Assembly: GCA_013298995.1 (NCBI GenBank)
Contig: JAAFJW010000018.1
Coordinates: 1 to 33,985, forward strand
Length of the DNA: 33,985 nt
Origin: Sphingobacteriales bacterium
Lineage (GTDB): Bacteria > Bacteroidota > Bacteroidia > Sphingobacteriales > Sphingobacteriaceae
Direction of reading: 5' to 3'
Shown piece after piece: positions 1-8,558 of the stretch. The notes beneath the pieces were generated by a model, which ran no database searches, was not told the origin of the DNA, and saw only the letters and a program-made list of their open reading frames with translations. Position 1 is the first letter of the stretch. The number at the start of each line of letters is the position of its first letter. The translations under genes and the position numbers were made by a program.

Positions 1-168
1 AAACTAGCGCAAAAAAATATTGCAAAGACACCGCAAAGGGATGATATTCTAGAAGAAAGAGGGTGTCCCTCTTTTTCCTTAAATAATAATCCCGCCATAG
101 GCGGGATTACACTTGATGAGCTTCCGTCAGATGTCGGTATGCCCTCTTTTTCCTTAGTACGAAGATAA
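1..168 (+). CDS. Possible C-terminal end of a gene running off the left edge
   Basis: Frame 1 is open from the first base to a TAA at 166-168, giving 55 residues with no start inside the window. An AT-rich non-coding stretch this long without a stop is unlikely but not rare. The sequence carries a 15-bp direct repeat (67-81 and 142-156) exactly 75 bp apart, so both copies are read in the same frame and each gives CPSFSL/MPSFSL. I do not recognise a family. It could equally be non-coding repeat DNA, because the same stretch folds into two hairpins (56-74 and 88-108). Confidence 0.3.
   Translation, partial: KLAQKNIAKTPQRDDILEERGCPSFSLNNNPAIGGITLDELPSDVGMPSFSLVRR
56..156. repeat. Direct repeat pair with two hairpins
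   Basis: The 15-mer CCCTCTTTTTCCTTA occurs at 67-81 and 142-156. The first copy forms the right arm of a hairpin (AAAGAGGG at 56-63, loop TGT, CCCTCTTT at 67-74) followed by a T-rich run, so it could act as an intrinsic terminator on the plus strand. A second hairpin with a 9-bp stem (AATCCCGCC, loop ATA, GGCGGGATT) lies at 88-108, between the two copies. Confidence 0.5.
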
Positions 169-501
169 GTAAAATTCCTTGAAATGTTTATACATTTTTA
201 TTTGCTTTTTAAGACAGTACCTGCCTGCGCAGGCAGGCCGCTACTGTCGTTAACGCTCTAAAATCGTAAATAACATTGATTTAGAGTAAATTATACTACA
301 ATTTAATAATATAACAGAGGTGATGGCATTATGTATGTTCGGCTACAAAATCTTTTATAGCATAATAAACAATTAATCAATATTTTAAAAATCCGGAAAT
401 TATAGCTCCTAAATTTTAGATTTTTAGCTTGAGTAAAAATTCGTCTTTAGCATATAAAATCAATTTTTTAAATACTTTTATCAACTATAATATATAAAGC
501 T
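169..501. other. Intergenic region upstream of the permease
   Basis: No gene is visible in this 333-bp gap. It holds one copy of the palindromic dispersed repeat at 213-310. The last 150 bp before the permease start are plain AT-rich sequence in which I see no convincing promoter. Confidence 0.6.
213..310 (+). repeat. Palindromic dispersed repeat, copy 1
   Basis: A perfect 18-bp palindrome, CCTGCCTGCGCAGGCAGG, lies at 220-237 and is bracketed by GACAGTA (213-219) and TACTGTC (242-248), making a cruciform or RNA hairpin. The next roughly 70 bp (239-310) match the reverse complement of 20834-20906 at close to nine positions in ten with one 1-nt indel. The copy at 20834-20933 carries the same palindrome at the same end, so palindrome and flank move as one unit. 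No reading frame is present. It resembles a REP/BIME-like or MITE-like element. Confidence 0.75.
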
Positions 502-1974
502 ATGCCAAATTTTACAAACACACCCAATACCATGAAACGTGAGTTGCGATTATTAGATTCAACCATGATAGTTGCAGGCTCTATGATAGGTTCGGGCATA
601 TTTTTAGTAAGTTCTGATATGGCTCGCACTGTTGGCTCGCCAGGTATTATTTTGGCAATATGGTTATTTACAGGTGTTTTAACTTTAATAGCTGCACTTA
701 GCTATGGCGAACTAGCCGCCATGATGCCCAAAGCGGGCGGCCAATACGTGTACATAAAAGAAGCCTACAACCAGCTTATCGCCTTTTTATTCGGCTGGAC
801 AAGCTTTACCGTAATACAAACTGGCATTATTGCCGCCGTAGCCATTGCTTTTGCCAAATACACTGCCGAATTAATCCCTTTTTTTAACGAAAAAAATATT
901 TTATTTTCGATAGGCAATTTTAATATAAACCACACACAAACACTGGCACTTGCCTTAATAACCTTACTTACCATTATCAACCTAAAAGGAGTAAAAAACG
1001 CCAAAATAGTACAAACAGTATTTACCTTAACCAAAATTTTGGCCCTATTAGGCTTAATTGTTTTGGGCATTTATGTAGGCTATAATAGCGATGCCTTTAA
1101 AGCCAACATGGCCAATTTATGGACACCTTACCAAACCATTAAAAATCCCGATGGCAGTATTACCCAAACTTTATTAAGCGGTACCGTTTTATTTGGTGCT
1201 ATTGGCGGCGCAATGGTGGGTTCGCTTTTTTCGTCGGATGCGTGGAATAATATTACCTACACCGCTGGCGAAGTAAAAAACCCCGAACGCAATATTCCTT
1301 TGAGTTTGTTTTTTGGCACTTTAATCGTTACCGTTTTGTACATATTGGCCAATGTTGCTTACATGATGTTACTTCCTGTAAAAGGCATCCCCGAGGGCAT
1401 AAATGTTTTACAACGCGGCATCATGTTTGCCTCTCTAGACCGTGTAGGTACCGCAGCAGCATCTGTAATTTTTGGTAGCTTGGCCGTAAAAATTATGGCT
1501 TTATTAATTATAATATCCACTTTTGGGTGCAATAATGGTTTAATTTTATCGGGCTCTCGTTTGTTTTACGCCATGGCACACGATGGCGTTTTCTTAGAAA
1601 AAGCAACCCAATTAAATAAAAATAGTGTACCTGGTTTTGCCCTAATTATTCAAGCTGTATGGGCATCAGTTTTATGCTTATCGGGCACTTATGGAGATTT
1701 GCTGGATTATTGCACATTTGCCGCCTTGTTATTTTATATCATTACCATTGCGGGGATTTTTATTTTACGAAAAACTCGCCCCACTTGGCCTCGCCCTTAT
1801 AAAGCCTTTGGCTACCCAATACTACCCGCATTATACATTATTATGGCTGGTGCAATATGCGTAGTTTTATTAATTTACAAACCCGATACTTGTGGCAAAG
1901 GTTTAATTATTGTATTGCTGGGCATACCCGTTTATTATTTACGAAATCTATTTAAAAGGGAAATTATTTCTTGA
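502..1974 (+). CDS. APC-superfamily amino acid permease
   Basis: This is an inner-membrane transporter of the amino acid-polyamine-organocation superfamily, 490 residues, the normal length for the family. The first membrane segment carries the substrate-binding GSGIF motif (about residues 31-35), and the loop after segment 2 has the family signature PKAGGQYVY near residue 75. About twelve hydrophobic segments follow. A conserved NxxERNIPLS stretch, seen in LAT/APC-type carriers, lies near residue 262. The substrate cannot be read from sequence. The ATG at 502 is used; an in-frame ATG at 532 sits right before the conserved ELRLLDS stretch and may be the true start. The gene stands alone, with a repeat-containing gap upstream and an IS relic downstream. 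Confidence 0.9.
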   Translation: MPNFTNTPNTMKRELRLLDSTMIVAGSMIGSGIFLVSSDMARTVGSPGIILAIWLFTGVLTLIAALSYGELAAMMPKAGGQYVYIKEAYNQLIAFLFGWTSFTVIQTGIIAAVAIAFAKYTAELIPFFNEKNILFSIGNFNINHTQTLALALITLLTIINLKGVKNAKIVQTVFTLTKILALLGLIVLGIYVGYNSDAFKANMANLWTPYQTIKNPDGSITQTLLSGTVLFGAIGGAMVGSLFSSDAWNNITYTAGEVKNPERNIPLSLFFGTLIVTVLYILANVAYMMLLPVKGIPEGINVLQRGIMFASLDRVGTAAASVIFGSLAVKIMALLIIISTFGCNNGLILSGSRLFYAMAHDGVFLEKATQLNKNSVPGFALIIQAVWASVLCLSGTYGDLLDYCTFAALLFYIITIAGIFILRKTRPTWPRPYKAFGYPILPALYIIMAGAICVVLLIYKPDTCGKGLIIVLLGIPVYYLRNLFKREIIS

Positions 1975-2056
1975 AAAATGTAGTGTGCCTTAAAATACTC
2001 TCAAATCATTTTTGTTATTACATTAAAGTAATAAATGTAACGGCATTTAAGTAAAC

Positions 2057-2395
2057 GGTATTGTTAATTTAAGATAGTTTTCATTTTTTTCAAAAAAAAA
2101 ACATTTTGAATTGTCCAAAATGTAAAAGTTCTGAATATAACAGAGATGGTGTTATTAGATTTCTACAGCACTATAAATGCAAGTACTGTAATTATCGTTA
2201 TACTGTTGGATATGGATTGCTGTTGATAGATTTGGAAAAAGGTATGTCGATTTTGTGTGTGGAGACAGGTCAACAAAAACATTTACAAAACTGTGGAATA
2301 GAATTAAAGATTTAAAAATCAATAGTTTTTGCTCAGATTATTGGAAAAGCTACGCTAAACTAATGGAAAGTTAGCTATCTTAAATTAACAATACC
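2057..2395 (+). mobile_element. Internally deleted IS1-like element (MITE-sized)
   Basis: The element is bounded by perfect 21-bp terminal inverted repeats. The left end begins GGTATTGTTAATTTAAGATA (2057-2077) and its exact reverse complement occupies 2375-2395. At 339 bp it is far shorter than a full IS1 (about 770 bp). Inside are only fragments of the two IS1 reading frames: the InsA zinc ribbon and pieces of the InsB catalytic domain. No target-site duplication is evident in the 9 bp on each side, which suggests an old insertion. With intact ends but no functional transposase, it could only be moved in trans. Confidence 0.85.
2106..2374 (+). pseudogene. IS1-type transposase remnant (InsA/InsB fragments)
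   Basis: The first 35 codons encode an InsA-type zinc ribbon, CPKCKS...CKYCNYRY, with four Cys in CxxC pairs. The matching continuation is in another frame: from 2207 the +1 frame reads WIWIAVDRFGKRYVDFVCGD and then RSTKTF...LWNRIKDL...CSDYWKSYAKLMES, which is the InsB core around the second catalytic Asp (SDYW), ending at a TAG (2372-2374) that directly abuts the right inverted repeat. The helix-turn-helix region, the first catalytic Asp region and the C-terminal third are missing. The frame-0 ORF to 2315 is an artefact of this deletion. Confidence 0.85.
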
Positions 2396-2487
2396 TTAAT
2401 TTTGTATTCAAATATTTATTTTTTATTAGATAGTCTGTTTTTACAGTATTGCAATACAATGAGGCATAACACCTAATTAAAACATAA

Positions 2488-2526
2488 AAAAAGCTAAACT
2501 ACTTATTTAATGTAGTTTAGCTTTTT
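2488..2526 (-). terminator. Intrinsic terminator after the FKBP gene
   Basis: A 15-bp stem (AAAAAGCTAAACTAC at 2488-2502 and its complement at 2512-2526) closes a 9-nt loop. The A-run on the plus strand becomes a U-run on the minus-strand transcript. It lies 20 bp past the stop of the FKBP gene. Confidence 0.8.
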
Positions 2527-2545
2527 ACTTATATGTATTAAAAAA

Positions 2546-3355
2546 TTATTTTTTTGATTTTTTACCTTTTGTAGGCTCGGTTGGAGCTGTTGGTGTAGCA
2601 ACTGGGGCAACTGGTGCTGCAGGTGCAGCTACTACGGGCGGAGTAATTTTAAGTAACTCAACTTCAAAAATCAAAGTACTATAAGGTGGGATATTAGCAC
2701 CTGCACCACGTTCGCCGTAAGCTAATTGATAAGGAATAAAAAAGCGGTATTTAGAACCTGTATTCATCAATTGTACGCCTTCGGTCCAGCCTGGTATTAC
2801 TTTATTTAGGCCAAAAGTAGCAGGTTCTTTTCTGTCATACGAGCTGTCAAAAGTTTTACCACTTAGCAAAGTACCTTTATAATGTACCGTTACTTCATCG
2901 GTTGCAATAGGCTTGGTACCTCCTACGCTATCTTTTAATATTTCGTATTGTAAGCCACTAGCTGTGGTAAAAACACCTGCTTTAGCTTTGTTGGCCTTTA
3001 AAAAATTAGCACCAGCAGTTATAGTAGTATCGTATTTGGCTTTTTTTGTACTTGTTAAAAATTCTTGAATAATAGTTTGGCTTTTGTACGAATCAATCAT
3101 CACTGGTTTTTTAGTAAAAACATCTTGCATGCCTTTATTTAAAAACATATAATTAAGTTCTTTAACACCTTCGCCACCAAGGCTTTCGGCAATTTTTTGC
3201 CCAAAAGCATAACTTGCTGAATCCAACTGTGATAGAGATAAAATTTTAACTGTGTTTTTGGTGGGAGTTGCAACAGTTTTTTTCTTTTTTGTTTGCGCAT
3301 TTACTGTAAATGCCAAAGCCAATAAAATTAGGGTAGTTATCGATTTTCTGTTCAT
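2546..3355 (-). CDS. FKBP-type peptidyl-prolyl cis-trans isomerase, exported
   Basis: This exported prolyl isomerase assists folding of proteins outside the cytoplasm. The 269 residues start with a signal peptide (basic MNRK, hydrophobic core, cleavage near VNA-Q21). An FKBP_N-type dimerisation region (about 40-120, with LDSASYAFGQKIAESLG) follows. The FKBP catalytic domain (about 150-238) has VTVHYKGTLLSGKTFDSSYD, VIPGWTEG and AYGERG, then IPPYSTLIFEVELL, the expected active-site shell. The tail is a Pro/Ala-rich spacer ending in KGKKSKK. The layout matches FkpA/Mip-like proteins of Bacteroidota. It is a single gene with its own terminator. Confidence 0.93.
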   Translation of the reverse strand: MNRKSITTLILLALAFTVNAQTKKKKTVATPTKNTVKILSLSQLDSASYAFGQKIAESLGGEGVKELNYMFLNKGMQDVFTKKPVMIDSYKSQTIIQEFLTSTKKAKYDTTITAGANFLKANKAKAGVFTTASGLQYEILKDSVGGTKPIATDEVTVHYKGTLLSGKTFDSSYDRKEPATFGLNKVIPGWTEGVQLMNTGSKYRFFIPYQLAYGERGAGANIPPYSTLIFEVELLKITPPVVAAPAAPVAPVATPTAPTEPTKGKKSKK

Positions 3356-3511
3356 ATTTTTAAAAATTTTGGTCGAATATAAGCATTAGCTTTAATTATA
3401 CTAAAAAATTACGTGAATATTAATTGATGAAAATTTAAACTAGGGTGGCTTAACATTTTTTATGTGTTTTAAATATTGCCAATAACTTGGCCTAGCCTTT
3501 GGCAGGCTGGG

Positions 3512-5587
3512 TTAATTCGAAATTTTTATTTCCTTAGCGGGATGTCGTTTAAGTGCATAAATGGCCAAATGCAAACCTAGCGCCTGTTTTTCGAGCTCTT
3601 TTATAATAAAATCTCGGTTTTTTCCATCAATAAACAAATATTTATAGGTATAAGAGGCTAAAGGGGTTAAATCTAAAATTTCGTTACTACTCAATAAAAT
3701 ATAGTCAAAATTTTTATGACCTAGGGCCAAGTGTTTGGTTTGCTGCACCAGTATTTTTTTGTTTTCAAATTTATACAGGGTGTTAAATTTAGTAAGGGGT
3801 GGGTTAATAAATATAATGGTGTTTATGTGGCAGCTATCAATATACGGCTTTACAAAAAATTTATAATTATAGTTACTGCTATCTAAATCGGTTATTAAAA
3901 CTGCCGTTTTACCTTTTATAAGTGCTACCGCCGTATTTTTGCGCAAGCAAAAAAACATAGCTTGTTTTTGAAACGTGTGTTGGAAATTTTTTACGGTAAT
4001 GCTTAGCGCAAATAGGCTTATTAAAATTATAGCGCTGTATAAATACGATTTTTGTTTTTGATAAAATGCTTTTAACCCTAAAAACAAAGCTACATAAAAC
4101 AGTAATATTTCGTAACCGTTAATATAAATAGGGCTAATATTAGCACCTGGTATATTGCCTATACACATTAACCCATTATTGGTAAAATTAATAAGGTGGT
4201 TAAGTGCCAAACCCAAATAGTGCATTGCCTGAACTGGCCATGGGATAAGCAAAAAAACAATCCCACCATACATAATTAAAGTTGCTGGCAGTAAAATAAA
4301 TAAGTTACTAATAATAAAGCACAACGGAAACTGATGAAAATAATATAAACTAATGGGTGTGGTAGCCATTTGTGCTGCTATCGAAATAGATACGCAACCC
4401 CATAATAATTCGATAAACTTATTTTCGGGGGTAAATAGGTTAAATATTTTAGGTTGTAAATATATTAAACCCGCCACCGATATAAACGAAAGCTGAAAGC
4501 CAACATCTACAACCGTAAAAGGATTTACCAATAAAATAATAAACGCCGTTAACCCTAAAATATTAAAAGAATTTCCTTCGTATCTTATTAATTTAGCAAT
4601 TACAAAAATACTAATCATAATAGCGGCTCGGGCAACCGAAGGTGCCATACCTGCTATAATCGAATAAAACCAAACCAATAATACGATGATAAACGCTTTT
4701 AGTATTTTTGTACTGCGTTTACGGTTCATAAATTTCAATAAAAACTCTAATAATAGTACCACTAAGGCTACATGCATACCCGAAACCGATAGCACATGAA
4801 TAGTACCTGTTTTAAAGTACGTGTTTAAAATATTTTCGTTTAAATCAGCCCGGTAACCTAGTAAAAGTGTTGATGCTACCGACCTAGCATCATCATCGGG
4901 AATATATTTTCTAAACTTATCTACCTGTTTTTCTCTGAAATTAAGCGCAAAACTTATAATTGGGTTGCCTTTATTGCTATCAATTTTTACTGTTTCTAAT
5001 TGGTTAATAAACGTTTGGTGATATACCTGCTTATTGGCCAAAAACTTTTTATAATTAAACTCGGCTGGGTTATACGGAGGTTCTATTTCTTTGTATTTGG
5101 ATTTAATAATAAGCCTATCGCCGTAGTGTAGGTTTAAAACTTTGGTAGTATCAAAACGCATAGCCATTAAAATGCTTCCAATAGCTGGTATAATTTTTTT
5201 ATTACACACAAGCGCATCTGTACGTACTACAAAGCGGGCTACATCGCCTTTAATTTGCGGTGTTTCATTAATATGTACGATAATTTCATCGCTATTAAAT
5301 TTAGAAAAATGCTGATTGGCATATATTTCTTTATGCTGATTGGTAATAATAATGGCCGCAATAAATACCAAAATTTGAATACCTAAGCCAAGTAAAAATT
5401 TTTTTTGATAAATTTTAGTTCGCTTGTAAAAAAAACTTAAAATTAAAGTAAAAACAAAGGCTAATCCAAAGCTATAATACCAAATAAACGAGGGCTGTAT
5501 AAGGGCATAAATGGATACGTAAATACCAGCAATAAAAGGGATTAGCAGTCTTAAAAAAGGGATTTCTTCTTTAAAAACGGCTATCAT
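3512..5587 (-). CDS. comEC: ComEC/Rec2-family DNA-uptake channel protein
   Basis: This inner-membrane protein is predicted to carry single-stranded DNA into the cytoplasm during natural transformation. Of 691 residues, the first 90 or so hold membrane segments. An OB-like DUF4131 region follows (about 95-200). The Competence domain (about 225-500) contains the hallmark HVLSVSGMHVALV and RAAIMI motifs and about eight further membrane segments. The C-terminal 130 residues sit where the metallo-beta-lactamase domain of ComEC lies but lack its HxHxDH metal motif, as is common in the shorter Bacteroidota versions. It starts 3 bp after the stop of the helix-hairpin-helix gene, so the two are likely co-transcribed. 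Confidence 0.9.
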   Translation of the reverse strand: MIAVFKEEIPFLRLLIPFIAGIYVSIYALIQPSFIWYYSFGLAFVFTLILSFFYKRTKIYQKKFLLGLGIQILVFIAAIIITNQHKEIYANQHFSKFNSDEIIVHINETPQIKGDVARFVVRTDALVCNKKIIPAIGSILMAMRFDTTKVLNLHYGDRLIIKSKYKEIEPPYNPAEFNYKKFLANKQVYHQTFINQLETVKIDSNKGNPIISFALNFREKQVDKFRKYIPDDDARSVASTLLLGYRADLNENILNTYFKTGTIHVLSVSGMHVALVVLLLEFLLKFMNRKRSTKILKAFIIVLLVWFYSIIAGMAPSVARAAIMISIFVIAKLIRYEGNSFNILGLTAFIILLVNPFTVVDVGFQLSFISVAGLIYLQPKIFNLFTPENKFIELLWGCVSISIAAQMATTPISLYYFHQFPLCFIISNLFILLPATLIMYGGIVFLLIPWPVQAMHYLGLALNHLINFTNNGLMCIGNIPGANISPIYINGYEILLFYVALFLGLKAFYQKQKSYLYSAIILISLFALSITVKNFQHTFQKQAMFFCLRKNTAVALIKGKTAVLITDLDSSNYNYKFFVKPYIDSCHINTIIFINPPLTKFNTLYKFENKKILVQQTKHLALGHKNFDYILLSSNEILDLTPLASYTYKYLFIDGKNRDFIIKELEKQALGLHLAIYALKRHPAKEIKISN

Positions 5588-5590
5588 TTT

Positions 5591-7687
5591 TTAAAATTGA
5601 ATGCGGGCTTGTAGCTTAATTTCGGATTTTTGGTTTCCATTTATTTCATCCAAACCCGAGCCAATAGTAGTTAAATTACTGTACTGTGTAAGGGCGTAAC
5701 GTATCCAAAAATCAACCCCACGGCGCAATGTGTAGCGGCCGTTTATATAAAACCTAATGCCCTGGTTTTGGTAAGCTGGTATCGAAAAACCGTATAATAC
5801 ATCGCTTTCGTAGGCATAAATTCGGGTATCAAATCCTTCGGTTTGAAACATAGTTAAACGCACATTGCCCGAAAACTTAGAACTTAATGGGTTATAATTT
5901 ACATCCTGATAAGCCATAAAACCGTAACGCTGTATATCGCTTTCTTCTTTAAACGCCATTACTTCTATACGGTTACGCAGGGTAAAACTTTTATTTACTT
6001 GGTACTGGGCTTCAAGCCTAAAATTTTGCCTGCGGTAAGGCTCTAAAAAATTAATATTGGTGCTTAATGGCGAGTTTTGCTCTTTATCGCGTATGCGGTA
6101 CCTTAACGAAAACCGGGTTACTTTATTAGGCATGTATGCAAACTGGCTAAACACATCAAATCCGCCCGAAGGCGCATCAACACCAAATTTTAACCAAGGA
6201 AACTTAAACATATCGAAATAGCTTATCAACTCAAATTTTTTGCTTGGCTTTATTTGTAAACCTGTATAAAAACCTTCTTCGTTTTTGGCAAAAGTATTTT
6301 CGCTAATGGCTTGGTTAAAATACGATTGGTAATTTTTTTGATAATTTCGGTGAAAAGCCACCACCGAAACTACTGGCGAAAGGCTTGATATAAAACCATT
6401 TACAAACGCAAACCCATAACCTACACTATGGGCAGCTTCACCATAAAAATAGGTGTTTTTTATATTGTAGTTATAATGTATGCCCACATTGCTTAGCTGC
6501 TTGCCCGTAAAATCATACTTGCTGTAAGGCGCATCGTTAGGGGCAAATTTTTCGCTATATGCGGATTGATAACCTATAACTCCTATAGCCAAACGCTTAG
6601 TTTTGTATTGCAAATTACCGCCATAAATAAATTGATTTACACGCCCTTTACCATTAAGCTCTGATTGTGTGCGGTGCAGGCCACTTTGTTGTATAGAGCC
6701 AATATCTTCAGTTTGGCTAATGGGATTAAAAACTGCACTGGCATCAATATTAATAGAGGATATAAAGGGTGTAAAATCAAACCTGCCCATATTAATTTGG
6801 GTAGCAAATCCTCTAAAAAACGAAAACTCGTTTACCGAAGTGTATGATCGTAAGCCTAAATCTTGCCTAGCAACGGTAAAAATATCGGCACCTTTGCCAA
6901 AACTTAGGCCACTCCACATGGTTAAGCCTTGCCCAAATTGTAGGGCAAAATCGCCAATTACTATTTTTTTAAAAGCCCTTATATCTTTTAAATATAAACT
7001 TCCCGAAACAAAATCGGGTCCTTTTTTGCCCGTAGTTGCCCAATATTGTTCGCCCGCATCTTTTTCAACGTTAACAGATAATTGTACATTGTTATTATAA
7101 TTGAACCTAAAACGGGTAAACACCCTATCGGGCGTACCCAAATAGCGTGATGCTTTAGAACTTTCGGGTATTTGATATCCTTTTTGAGGCTCTAGCCCAC
7201 GCTGGTAACGCACCAGTAAATCGCCATTACCTCGGGCAAACATATTTTTTATGCTAAAATTTTCGAAACCCGTAGGCTGGTTAATACTAGCGAAGTACAA
7301 TAAATTTTTTATCGTTTCTAAATCAAAACCTGTAATCCCTTGCAGCTCCAATACATTGATAAGTTTACCATTTTTTTGGATATGGTTTAACAAAGCATTT
7401 ATTTGCACTTGATTTAAAAAAACGAGTTCTTGCAATTGCTCTTTACTGGTTTTATTTAAGTTTATGGGATGTTTTCGGTAATAATTTAGCCTATCTACCA
7501 TTTCGGTATAGTCAAAATCTTCGCCTAGGTTTTCGGCAACCGATTCGATAATATACTCTACAATTGCATCGGCATTTTGGCTGTAATTTGCATTGCCTGT
7601 TTTTACAGGTTTTTTGGTTTGGCTATAGCCGATGCTTAAACATAGCACAAATACAAGGGTAATACGGCTACTTAATTTAAAATTCAT
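5591..7687 (-). CDS. Helix-hairpin-helix outer-membrane protein
   Basis: This 698-residue protein has a signal peptide (MNFKLSSRITLVFVLCLSIG, cleavage near YSQ). A region at about 60-130 has paired helix-hairpin-helix repeats (PINLNKTSKEQLQEL, then ELQGITGFDLETIKNLL), like those of ComEA-type DNA-binding proteins. About 500 residues of alternating aromatic/polar beta-strand sequence follow, ending in a Phe (KLQARIQF), the usual signature of an outer-membrane barrel. It overlaps the PorV/PorQ-like gene upstream by 11 bp and leads directly into comEC. That suggests, without proving, a role in DNA capture at the surface. Its function is not established from sequence. Confidence 0.8.
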   Translation of the reverse strand: MNFKLSSRITLVFVLCLSIGYSQTKKPVKTGNANYSQNADAIVEYIIESVAENLGEDFDYTEMVDRLNYYRKHPINLNKTSKEQLQELVFLNQVQINALLNHIQKNGKLINVLELQGITGFDLETIKNLLYFASINQPTGFENFSIKNMFARGNGDLLVRYQRGLEPQKGYQIPESSKASRYLGTPDRVFTRFRFNYNNNVQLSVNVEKDAGEQYWATTGKKGPDFVSGSLYLKDIRAFKKIVIGDFALQFGQGLTMWSGLSFGKGADIFTVARQDLGLRSYTSVNEFSFFRGFATQINMGRFDFTPFISSINIDASAVFNPISQTEDIGSIQQSGLHRTQSELNGKGRVNQFIYGGNLQYKTKRLAIGVIGYQSAYSEKFAPNDAPYSKYDFTGKQLSNVGIHYNYNIKNTYFYGEAAHSVGYGFAFVNGFISSLSPVVSVVAFHRNYQKNYQSYFNQAISENTFAKNEEGFYTGLQIKPSKKFELISYFDMFKFPWLKFGVDAPSGGFDVFSQFAYMPNKVTRFSLRYRIRDKEQNSPLSTNINFLEPYRRQNFRLEAQYQVNKSFTLRNRIEVMAFKEESDIQRYGFMAYQDVNYNPLSSKFSGNVRLTMFQTEGFDTRIYAYESDVLYGFSIPAYQNQGIRFYINGRYTLRRGVDFWIRYALTQYSNLTTIGSGLDEINGNQKSEIKLQARIQF

Positions 7688-8477
7688 AACCCAAAGATAG
7701 TTGCGGTGAATAGCCTAATATTGGATGCGAACTGATACCAAAATCGAATAAAAGGTTTTCTAAAGCTAGCCCAAAACCTGCATATTGCTTAAATGGGTTC
7801 ATAGAAACACCTCCCCTAAGGGCAAAGGCTTTGATAATTTTATATTCGATACCAGTTTTAAAATCGGCTTGGCTGTCTAGTATTTTTTCAAACTCGGTGC
7901 TTATTATTAACTTATCCGAAAACGTGTAGCTTCCTCCAAACTGTATATGTGCGGGTATAATTTGGTCGGTACTTTCGCCATATTTACTCGAGTTAGGGTT
8001 GGCTATATGCGCCCCTAGCCATAAATTTTTTAGGGCTTGGTATTGTACGCCCACTTGCGCTGTAAAAGCCTTGGCGTTGCCATAATTATTTATTTGTAAT
8101 TGGTGGTAATTTACGGTAACAGCCATTAATAACTTAGGGCTAAAGGCTCGGGCTAGTGATAAACCCGTTTGCGTTTGTTTATATGCGTTTACGCCATAGG
8201 TTTCAAACGATGCCCCTAATACAAATTTACTTACGGGGATAGCAAAAACAGCCGATTTGGTTGCAATTTCTTTAATTAAAAATTTATTTTCGTAAGCCAA
8301 TGACGCTATTGGCTTGGTTAACAAAGCTATACCTGCTTGGTTTTTTTGCATAGCCCATACATCTTGTAGTGCAACCCCAGCACCTCCCATTGCCGTAATT
8401 CGTGGCCCATTGTTTACCTGAGATTTAGCACTAAAAAAAACAAATAAAAAAAATACCAGTAGTTTGCTTTGCTTCAT
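7677..8477 (-). CDS. PorV/PorQ-like outer-membrane beta-barrel protein
   Basis: This 266-residue exported protein has a clear signal peptide (MKQSKLLVFFLFVFFSAKSQ). The mature start, NNGPRITAMGGAGVALQDVWAM, carries the AMGGAxVA motif of the PorV/PorQ and UPF0164 barrel families, and the rest alternates as beta-strands to a terminal Phe (SLGYEF). PorV and PorQ take part in type IX secretion, but this member lacks enough specific sequence to assign that role. It is the first gene of a unit with the helix-hairpin-helix protein (11-bp overlap) and comEC. Confidence 0.75.
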   Translation of the reverse strand: MKQSKLLVFFLFVFFSAKSQVNNGPRITAMGGAGVALQDVWAMQKNQAGIALLTKPIASLAYENKFLIKEIATKSAVFAIPVSKFVLGASFETYGVNAYKQTQTGLSLARAFSPKLLMAVTVNYHQLQINNYGNAKAFTAQVGVQYQALKNLWLGAHIANPNSSKYGESTDQIIPAHIQFGGSYTFSDKLIISTEFEKILDSQADFKTGIEYKIIKAFALRGGVSMNPFKQYAGFGLALENLLFDFGISSHPILGYSPQLSLGYEF

Positions 8478-8558
8478 AAATTAAAATTTGTGCTAAAAAT
8501 AATATTCTAATGTGAATTTTATATTAACGAAAATATTTTGTTTTTTTTAACGTAAATA

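Noticed and set aside
1975-2056. Weak inverted repeat TTACATT/AATGTAA after the permease as a terminator
   Set aside because: The stem is short and AT-only and no T-run follows it.
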